A DNA stretch of 64,000 bases from Streptomyces ficellus (GTDB lineage Bacteria > Actinomycetota > Actinomycetes > Streptomycetales > Streptomycetaceae): positions 124,001 through 188,000 of the forward strand of contig NZ_JAUEPL010000007.1 in the NCBI RefSeq assembly GCF_030406405.1, read 5' to 3'. The translations under genes and the position numbers were made by a program. The notes beneath the pieces are model-generated. The model was not told the DNA's origin. It saw nothing but the letters and a program-made list of their open reading frames with translations, and searched no databases. Below, piece by piece: positions 58,152-64,000 of this stretch. The first letter of the stretch is position 1. Each line of letters begins with the position of its first letter.

Positions 58152-59288
58152 ATGACGTCCGTTTCGGCGCTGAACATGTCGGCAGCCGCGCCTGCGCCTG
58201 CGGACCTTGCCGGCCGTTGCCTGCGCATCCTGGCCCGGATCCGAGAGGACGGAGGGAGGCTGCGAGATGACGAAGCCGACATTCTGCGTGAGCTGGCCGC
58301 CGCAGCGGCCGAGCACAGCGTCGCGCTGCGCAGTGTGATCGACGACTGGCTCACCGCCGCCTGCCAGGTATGGCCTGAGGTGCCCGAGCAGATCAAGGTC
58401 ACCGCCGAGGGCCACTCTCCCGGCGGATGCCCTCCCGCCCTGGAGGCGATCCGTGACATGACGGTGGCACTCACCGAGGGCTATGAGACCGGCCACCGGG
58501 CGGCCATCCGCCGCGAGGAGGCGATGCGGCGGGAGTTCGTCGACGACCTTCTCGACGGGCGTACCGGTCTCGGCCAGCTCGCTGAGCGGGCCGAGCGGTT
58601 CGCACTGCGCCTCGCCGGCTTGCACACCGTTGCCGTAGCGCGGGCCGCGACGGCTTTCCGGGCGGGCGATGTTCCCACTCGCTACGTCGAGGACGCGATG
58701 ACCGCCGCGTTCAGCGTGCGGGATGTCTTCATCACGACCAAGGACAGCTTGCTGGTCTGCGTGGCTTCCGCCTCCGAAGCCGACGTCCCCGCCCGCTTTG
58801 CCGCGCATGTGGGGAACGCGGGCGCCAGGGGATGCCAGGTCGCCGTCAGCCGTCCGCGTCCCGGCCCCAGTGGCATCGTCCGTTCCTACCAGGAAGCACG
58901 CAGCACTCTCGACCTTGCTGACCGACTGGGCCTGGACAGCCGGGTGGTCGACGCCTCCAGCTTGCTGGTCTTCCAGGTACTGGGCAGGGACCGCGCGGCC
59001 ATCACGGACCTGGTGGCCACCGTGCTGGGAGCGCTGGAGGCCGGACGGGGCGGTCCGAGGCCGCTGCTGGAGACGCTCACCGCGTACTTCTCCACCGGCT
59101 GTGTCAACACCACAACCGCCCACCGATTGGGGGTCAGCGTCCGTACCGTCAGTTATCGGCTGGCCCGTATTCGGCAACTGACCGGATACGACCCCACCGA
59201 CCCCGACCAGCGGTACATCCTCCAGACCGCGACGTTGGGTGCGCGTCTGCTGGGCTGGCCGTCTCAGCCCCTTGAGAACGCCGACTGA
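58152..59288 (+). CDS. PucR/CdaR-type transcriptional regulator
   Basis: 378 aa. The N-terminal 120 residues are helical (RsbRD-like N-terminal region), the middle is a GGDEF-like PucR domain, and the C-terminal helix-turn-helix (TLTAYFSTGCVNTTTAHRLGVSVRTVSYRLARI) is the PucR HTH_30 type. ATG 58152 after GGGGAGAAC. Target unknown; it is divergent from the NfeD-slipin operon and could control it. Confidence 0.87.
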   Translation: MTSVSALNMSAAAPAPADLAGRCLRILARIREDGGRLRDDEADILRELAAAAAEHSVALRSVIDDWLTAACQVWPEVPEQIKVTAEGHSPGGCPPALEAIRDMTVALTEGYETGHRAAIRREEAMRREFVDDLLDGRTGLGQLAERAERFALRLAGLHTVAVARAATAFRAGDVPTRYVEDAMTAAFSVRDVFITTKDSLLVCVASASEADVPARFAAHVGNAGARGCQVAVSRPRPGPSGIVRSYQEARSTLDLADRLGLDSRVVDASSLLVFQVLGRDRAAITDLVATVLGALEAGRGGPRPLLETLTAYFSTGCVNTTTAHRLGVSVRTVSYRLARIRQLTGYDPTDPDQRYILQTATLGARLLGWPSQPLENAD

Positions 59289-59318
59289 GCACCGGTTGAG
59301 CACCGGCTGAGCACCGCG
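59286..59318 (+). repeat. TGAGCACCGGT repeats giving TGA in all three frames
   Basis: Three 11-nt units starting with the stop codon of the PucR gene: TGA at 59286, 59297 and 59308. Each copy closes a different frame. Confidence 0.85.
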
Positions 59319-59465
59319 CCGGCATGGGCGCACCGCGGTCGTCCGTTCACCCACCCCCGCGCGAGGTGACAGGCGACACGCGACCGGCCGGCCTCGGCAC
59401 GGGAAGCCGCCGCAGGACCGGCCGCTGCCCTGATTCTCGTGATACGGCCGGTGGCGTACGTGCCG

Positions 59466-60011
59466 TCACGGCGGCGGTGAGCCCTTGCCGTCGTAGACGA
59501 GGAGGCCGTCCTCACGGAGGCGCACTCCTGGTGTCGGCGAGTGCGCCATCAGGCGACCGTCGTGCATGAGGTGGTGGACGGGCACACCGCGAGCGAGAGC
59601 AGCGAAATCGGCGATGAGGCGCCGGTGGCACCTCCACCACACCGCTTCGCTGCACATGACCGCCGTGCGCTCGTGTGCCGCCTGCCGCAGCAGTCCCTCC
59701 ATGGCGGTGACGAACTGCGGCGTGCGGGTGTGGGCGGCGTAGCCGCGAAAGGAGGCATGCCGCCACATCGTGTCGGGCGAGTCCGGCGCCGGTTTACGGA
59801 ACCCACCCAGATGGTGCTCCCACCGGTACCCGATGCCCTCCTCCGGCAACCACTGGGCAAGCCGCTGCCGTGACAGGTCCGGGTCCCGGCGGCTGCCCGG
59901 GGCCGTCCTGACATCCACCACGGCCGCGATGCCGGTCCGGTGCAGCAATTCCGCCAACGCCGGCCGACCGGCAGTGCTGTGGCCGAAAGTGATCAGCTGC
60001 GGCTGCGGCAT
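59466..60011 (-). CDS. DUF488 family protein
   Basis: 181 aa, soluble. The DUF488 pattern is complete: ITFGHSTAGRPALAELL, VVDVRTAPGSRRDP, YRWEHHLGGFRKP, FRGYAAH and the Cys region AVMCSEAVWWRCHRRLIAD. Function unknown; the two conserved Cys suggest metal or nucleotide chemistry. ATG 60011 with GGAAGG 5 nt upstream is preferred to GTG 60017. Confidence 0.9.
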   Translation of the reverse strand: MPQPQLITFGHSTAGRPALAELLHRTGIAAVVDVRTAPGSRRDPDLSRQRLAQWLPEEGIGYRWEHHLGGFRKPAPDSPDTMWRHASFRGYAAHTRTPQFVTAMEGLLRQAAHERTAVMCSEAVWWRCHRRLIADFAALARGVPVHHLMHDGRLMAHSPTPGVRLREDGLLVYDGKGSPPP

Positions 60012-60123
60012 CGGCACCTTCCAGGGCTCTGCCTACCCGTCCTGGGGGATCGCCCTGGTCAGTCGCGCGGGGCGTCGGCGACGCCCTCGCTCCAGCGGGC
60101 GCGGCCGACGAGACGACGAGTGG

Positions 60124-60615
60124 TCAGTCGGAGCTGTTGCCGTCCACGTCGGTCAGGAGATCGTCCTGCACGACGTGGACGGCGGCCTCTTCCGCGCTCG
60201 CGGCGCCGGCGTCGATGCCCTGGTCGTCCGCCACGAGTTCCCTGGTGGTGTCCGGGCGCGCGCCCTCGTCGGGTGCGGTGAGACGGCCGGCCCGTTCGCC
60301 GCCGGCTTCGGGGTCGATCAGCTCGCCCTCGCCACCGGGCAGGTCGCCCAGGCCGTCGCCCGCCGGTGGCGCCACATCGGGAACCTCTTGGGACAGCCGC
60401 TCGTCCAGGGTCTCGCCCTCGTGCTGCTCCGACGCCGTCGTGCCGTGCTTCGTGACCCCCAACGGCTTCTCCGGAGGCGAGTAGCCTTCGTCCAGCATGT
60501 CGTCGTACGTGCGCTCCTCCAGAGCGTCCTGGAGGTCGAGCGGCGCCGCGTCCTCCTGCTCCTCGTTGCTGCCGGTGGGCTGGTAGACGTCGTCAGCCAT
60601 CTGCTCGTCACTCAT
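60124..60615 (-). CDS. DUF5709 protein
   Basis: 163-aa acidic, soluble, probably largely disordered protein. Blocks PLDLQDALEERTYDDMLDEGYSPPE, GETLDERLSQEVPDV, RAGRLTAPDEGA and AGAASAEEAAVHVV are the DUF5709 pattern, which in streptomycetes is linked with stress. Strong GAGGAGG before the ATG. Confidence 0.85.
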   Translation of the reverse strand: MSDEQMADDVYQPTGSNEEQEDAAPLDLQDALEERTYDDMLDEGYSPPEKPLGVTKHGTTASEQHEGETLDERLSQEVPDVAPPAGDGLGDLPGGEGELIDPEAGGERAGRLTAPDEGARPDTTRELVADDQGIDAGAASAEEAAVHVVQDDLLTDVDGNSSD

Positions 60616-60788
60616 GGTGCCTCCTCGCGTGACCGTCCGCTTGCCTCAGCTGTCGGTTCACGTGAGCGGTTTCCCCGGAAAGGTCATATAAAGCCTGTAG
60701 GTCATGGTTTCCACCAGAAGGTCCGACGACGTCGCGTCCGCACCTCCGGCACCTCACCGGTCCATCAGTCACGGGACGCGGCGACCAC

Positions 60789-61058
60789 TCAATCCCGGTC
60801 GGCGGGCAGGTAGTAGGTCTGCCTCAAGAACGCGGCCATGTCTTCGAGTGCTTGGGCGTAGCCGGCTCTGTAGCGCTCGTCGGTGTCGGTGCGCCGGCTC
60901 TCGGCCCGCGCCCACTCGTCCAGGTGCAGGGCCACACGCAGGTGGTTGCGGTACAGCGCACCGTGTTCACCGTTGAGTGCGGCTCGCGCGCGGTCCTCGT
61001 CCCAGTCTTCGAGCGCACCGGTGTCGAAGTTCAGCAGTTCCTCATCAGAATCCCGCAC
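60789..61058 (-). CDS. hypothetical protein, 89 aa
   Basis: Not recognised. Soluble, helical and acidic, with many Arg/Asp/Glu (DSDEELLNFDTGALEDWDEDRARAAL) and a Tyr-rich end. GTG 61058 has AGGAGG 6 nt upstream, which decides the start although the frame runs on upstream through a hydrophobic stretch. Confidence 0.65.
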   Translation of the reverse strand: MRDSDEELLNFDTGALEDWDEDRARAALNGEHGALYRNHLRVALHLDEWARAESRRTDTDERYRAGYAQALEDMAAFLRQTYYLPADRD

Positions 61059-61434
61059 GGCCCGCCTCCTTGGTCGGTCCCGGCGTCCACGTTCACCGAA
61101 CGGCCACCAGCCGGGGCGGGGAGCGGTCGCCCACAGGGCGACGATCGGCGCGCATAGCCCTCCCAGTGCCCCAGCCGTCACAGGGGAAACCGCAGCCACC
61201 GGACGCCCGAGAGCCCCGGCACTCCGTGGCAGACGGACCGCAGAGGACTCCTGTCGGTCGGCCCCCTCCCTGCCGTGCCCACGGTGCGACAATGAAAGAG
61301 CCGCCGCTCTTGTCGCCTCCCTCGAGGCCGGGCGGGCTCAGCGCGCTGGAGGGATTCCCCTCGGGTTGAATTCCGTGGTCCCCGGCAACATGCCCCGCCT
61401 ATCGCGGGCCTGCCGGCCCGGAAGGGGAACGACC
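61059..61434. other. divergent intergenic region
   Basis: 376 bases between a minus-strand 89-aa gene and the GAF-ANTAR gene. The minus frame upstream of 61058 reads a possible membrane segment (VTAGALGGLCAPIVALWA) but lacks an RBS. No other gene seen. Confidence 0.45.
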
Positions 61435-62163
61435 ATGGATGACGGACCCACCGCCGACGTACTGGACCTGACCTCTCTGCTGCTGGAAGCCGATGGCGTC
61501 GATGAGTTTCTTCAGGCCCTGGTCGACCGTGCCCTCGAACGCAGCCCGGCGGCTGACGGGTCCGGCATCACGCTGGAGCGCCGAGGCCGGCCCCTGACCG
61601 TGGCCAACGCGGGCCCGAGTGCCAAGGAACTGGATGAGAAGCAGTACGGCCAGGACGACGGCCCGTGCCTCCAGGCGCTGCGTGCCGGTGAGGAAGTCAT
61701 CATCGCCGACATGGCCGACGAGCGGCGGTGGGGCGACTATCCGGCCTACGCCCTGGCATGCGGCACCCGCTCCTCCATGTCCCTGCCGATCGCCGCCCAC
61801 ACGCACACCGCCGGTGCGCTGAACCTGTACTTCGCCACGCCGGACGGCCATACGAAGGTCGACGCGCCGTTCCTGCGAGGGCTGGCAGCGCAGGCCACCG
61901 GTGCTATCGCGCTGGCGCAGCGGATCGGCGACGCCCAGCAGTTCGCGGCCGATCTGCAGACCGCGCTCGCGTCCCGCACGGTCATCGACCAGGCCATCGG
62001 CGTCATCATGGGACAGCAGCGGTGCACGGCGGACGAAGCCTTCGCGATCCTGCGCACGGCTTCACAGCACCGCAACATCAAACTGCGTGACCTGTGCGCC
62101 GATCTGCTGGCCGGCCTCTCCGGTGAGCCACCCACCGAGCCCAAGCTGCACCCCCGGCCATGA
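61435..62163 (+). CDS. GAF and ANTAR domain protein (RNA-binding antiterminator type)
   Basis: 242 aa. Residues about 15-160 are a GAF sensor domain (YGQDDGPCLQALRAGEEVIIADMADERRWGDY, SSMSLPIAAH). Residues about 165-230 are an ANTAR domain (LASRTVIDQAIGVIMGQQRCTADEAFAILRTASQHRNIKLRDLC), which binds paired RNA hairpins to prevent termination. Ligand unknown. ATG after GGAAGGGGAACGACC. Confidence 0.92.
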   Translation: MDDGPTADVLDLTSLLLEADGVDEFLQALVDRALERSPAADGSGITLERRGRPLTVANAGPSAKELDEKQYGQDDGPCLQALRAGEEVIIADMADERRWGDYPAYALACGTRSSMSLPIAAHTHTAGALNLYFATPDGHTKVDAPFLRGLAAQATGAIALAQRIGDAQQFAADLQTALASRTVIDQAIGVIMGQQRCTADEAFAILRTASQHRNIKLRDLCADLLAGLSGEPPTEPKLHPRP

Positions 62164-62187
62164 ACCGCATGAACCGCATGAACCGCG
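62161..62187 (+). repeat. ATGAACCGC repeat giving three in-frame TGA stops
   Basis: Three 9-nt units directly over the end of the GAF-ANTAR gene give in-frame TGA at 62161, 62170 and 62179. Confidence 0.85.
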
Positions 62188-62246
62188 GTGGACCACGCGG
62201 CAAGGCGGTCGCCGCTGACCGGGCCTGATCACGGCCGGCCGTGGCG

Positions 62247-62807
62247 TCAGGGCGTCGCGGTGGAGACGACGTACACCCGGGGGACGGCCGGATCGGTGAG
62301 GTCCACCGTGATGTCCTGGGTGGGTCGGGGGTCTGCCTGGCGGTGGGTGGTGGCGGCCCAGTCCCGGCCGGGCGGGAACTCCCAGCCGACGGTGTCCGCG
62401 TCGCGTGCGCTGATGGTGACGTCACCGGGACCGAGCGCGGAACGGCTCGTTCCGACGTCGTACAGGAAGTCGTCCAGGCCCGTGCCGCTGGTGGTGAACT
62501 CCACGTACAGCCTGCTGGACTTCCAGTTGCTCGTCTCGAAGTACGCGACCTCGGTGGAGCCGGCCGGGATGGGCACCTCGAAGACGCGGCGCTTCATCCG
62601 GGAGGGCCAGCTGTCCTGGAGTCCGGTGACGGAGGACTCGGCCTCCTTGTCGCGGCCGCTGTCGCGGCTCTGCTGGGCGGAGATCACCAGATAGCCGGCC
62701 GGGATGCCGATCAGCAGGACGATGACGATCGCGGTGAGCACCCGGCGGCGGATCATGTGCCGCCGCTCCTCGGGGGACGCGGGCTGGTGGAGCACGGACA
62801 TGGTCAC
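62247..62807 (-). CDS. hypothetical membrane-anchored protein, 186 aa
   Basis: Not recognised. One N-terminal helix (RRRVLTAIVIVLLIGIPAGYLVI) then an extracytoplasmic, beta-rich domain (VEFTTSGTGLDDFLYDVG). GTG 62807 overlaps the stop of the ROK kinase gene (GTGA), so the two are coupled; ATG 62801 is an alternative with better RBS spacing. Confidence 0.75.
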   Translation of the reverse strand: MTMSVLHQPASPEERRHMIRRRVLTAIVIVLLIGIPAGYLVISAQQSRDSGRDKEAESSVTGLQDSWPSRMKRRVFEVPIPAGSTEVAYFETSNWKSSRLYVEFTTSGTGLDDFLYDVGTSRSALGPGDVTISARDADTVGWEFPPGRDWAATTHRQADPRPTQDITVDLTDPAVPRVYVVSTATP

Positions 62808-63976
62808 GGTTCCTGGCTGGTGCGGGTGCCGCGGCCTGCGACGCCGCCGTTACGGATGGCCTGGGCGTACCGCTCGTACTTCTCGTACCGCTCCAGGCGG
62901 CGGCGGTTGGCGCGGCGGAAGCGGCGCGCGACGAGCCGGGCGAGGTCGGCGGCGCCGACCATGCCGGCCTCGGGGCCGAGCTGCGCCTTGGCGATACGGG
63001 CCTCGGGCCGGTAGCCGCGGCCGGTGAGGTGGCGGCGGAAGGCGTCCCGGGCGGGGCCGATGAGCAGGTCGTCCGCGGCGCTGACGCCCCCGCCGATGAC
63101 GAAGCAGGAGGGGTCGAGCGCGGCGGCCAGGTTGGCGATGCCGACGCCGAGCCACTGGCCGATGTCCTGGAACAGCTCGATGCACATGGCGTCGCCCTCG
63201 CGGGCGAGCTCGGTGATCAGCGGGCCGGTGATGTCGGGGACGCTGCCCTTGACGCGCTCGATGATGTTGTACGCGACCGGGGAGTCGGCCGCCGCGAGCT
63301 CGCGGGCCTCCCTGACCAGGGCGTTGCCGGAGCTGTACTGCTCCCAGCAGCCGCGGTTGCCGCACGGGCAGCGGTGGCCGCCGGGCACCACCTGCATGTG
63401 CCCGAACTCGCCGGCGACGCCGTACTTGCCGCGCTTGACCTGGCCGTCCTCCAGGATGGCGCCGCCGATTCCGGTACCCAGCGTGATCATGACGAGGTGG
63501 TCCTCGCCGCGGCCGGCGCCGAAGCGCCACTCCGCCCAGGCGGCGGTGTTGGCGTCGTTGTCGACCATGACGGGGACGGCGAGGCGGGCCTGGAGGGAGT
63601 CGCGCAGCGGTTCGTTGCGCCAGGCCAGGTGCGGGGCGAACAGCACGCGGCTGCGGTCGGCGTCGACCCAGCCGGCGGCGCCGATGCCCACCGCGTGGAC
63701 GTCGTGGCGGTCGGAGAGGTCGAGGACCAGCTCGGTGATGGTGTCCTCGACGACCTTGGCGCTCTTGGACTTGTCCGGGGTCTCGGTCTTGATCTGCTCC
63801 AGGATCCGGCCGTCGGCGTCCACGACGCCCGCCATCACCTTCGTACCGCCGATGTCGATGCCGACGGTGGGGACGCGGGGCGCGGTCAGGTGCGAGCGGC
63901 GCTCGCGGGCCGAGACGGTCCGCAGGACGGTGGCGCGGGCGGAGCCCCGATGGGCGAAATCGCGGTACGTGCTCAC
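62804..63976 (-). CDS. ROK family sugar kinase (glucokinase-like)
   Basis: 390 aa. ROK features are complete: ATP site GIDIGGTKVMAGVV, substrate block NDANTAAWAEWRFG, TLGTGIGGAI, EFGHMQV, the zinc motif CPCGNRGCWEQYSSG and the C-terminal GGGVS. The C-terminus has an extra basic tail (RRFRRANRRRLERYEKYERYAQ) not needed for catalysis, and about 35 extra residues precede the ATP site. Phosphorylates glucose or a related sugar. GTG 63976. Confidence 0.92.
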   Translation of the reverse strand: MSTYRDFAHRGSARATVLRTVSARERRSHLTAPRVPTVGIDIGGTKVMAGVVDADGRILEQIKTETPDKSKSAKVVEDTITELVLDLSDRHDVHAVGIGAAGWVDADRSRVLFAPHLAWRNEPLRDSLQARLAVPVMVDNDANTAAWAEWRFGAGRGEDHLVMITLGTGIGGAILEDGQVKRGKYGVAGEFGHMQVVPGGHRCPCGNRGCWEQYSSGNALVREARELAAADSPVAYNIIERVKGSVPDITGPLITELAREGDAMCIELFQDIGQWLGVGIANLAAALDPSCFVIGGGVSAADDLLIGPARDAFRRHLTGRGYRPEARIAKAQLGPEAGMVGAADLARLVARRFRRANRRRLERYEKYERYAQAIRNGGVAGRGTRTSQEP

Positions 63977-64000
63977 GGGTCCTGTCGTCCTGGTGGTGGG

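Overview
The window is about 72% G+C, with the third-position GC bias, GTG/TTG starts and gene families of a Streptomyces chromosome (or a close relative). F420-type and LLM enzymes, DUF5709, DUF6328, DUF2254, GAF-ANTAR and PucR proteins, secreted subtilase and L,D-transpeptidase are all present. No rRNA, tRNA, CRISPR array, prophage or biosynthetic gene cluster was seen. All assignments come from reading the translations; no database was searched.

Layout. 1-2000: phospholipid genes (psd cut by the left edge, then pssA). 2014-6202: glycerate kinase, then three ADP-ribose/NAD-related enzymes in a row: ADP-ribosylglycohydrolase, Nudix hydrolase and Sir2 deacylase. 6199-8179: alkylation repair pair (ogt and an Ada-AlkA fusion). 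8415-14638: a FAD oxidoreductase, an inositol-phosphatase-type enzyme, an esterase and several small hydrophilic proteins. 14841-19403: a four-gene operon for the lower part of reductive pyrimidine breakdown (beta-ureidopropionase, omega-aminotransferase, dihydropyrimidinase, LLM flavin oxidoreductase). 19578-27136: a repeat-rich protein, a GNAT protein, and a purine-type operon (NCS2 permease, guanine/8-oxoguanine-deaminase-like amidohydrolase, TauE exporter) with a convergent LacI regulator and a perfect 18-bp palindrome at the predicted operon promoter. 27563-40470: gamma-glutamyltransferase, L,D-transpeptidase, secreted CocE-like hydrolase, a gluABCD-type amino-acid ABC operon, exonuclease III, a metallo-beta-lactamase-fold hydrolase and a PcaL-type fusion. 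40590-45300: a CorA remnant and a very large CtpI/CtpH-like P-type ATPase.

45939-50840 is accessory and decaying. After an intact subtilase come truncated FAH-family and MFS genes joined head to head, a probable hydrolase remnant, two intact genes and an IS5-like transposase remnant. 50840-63976: a methyltransferase, then a membrane/stress group (DUF2254, DUF1622, NhaA, DUF3040, slipin, NfeD), a PucR-type regulator, DUF488, DUF5709 and GAF-ANTAR proteins, a membrane protein and a ROK sugar kinase near the right edge.

Two cross-cutting patterns stand out. Several genes end in short tandem duplications (9-13 nt, mostly 11 nt) that multiply the stop codon, in two cases putting a stop in all three frames. 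Several genes also have a TAnnnT -10 box 6-8 nt before the start codon and no ribosome binding site, which suggests leaderless mRNAs.
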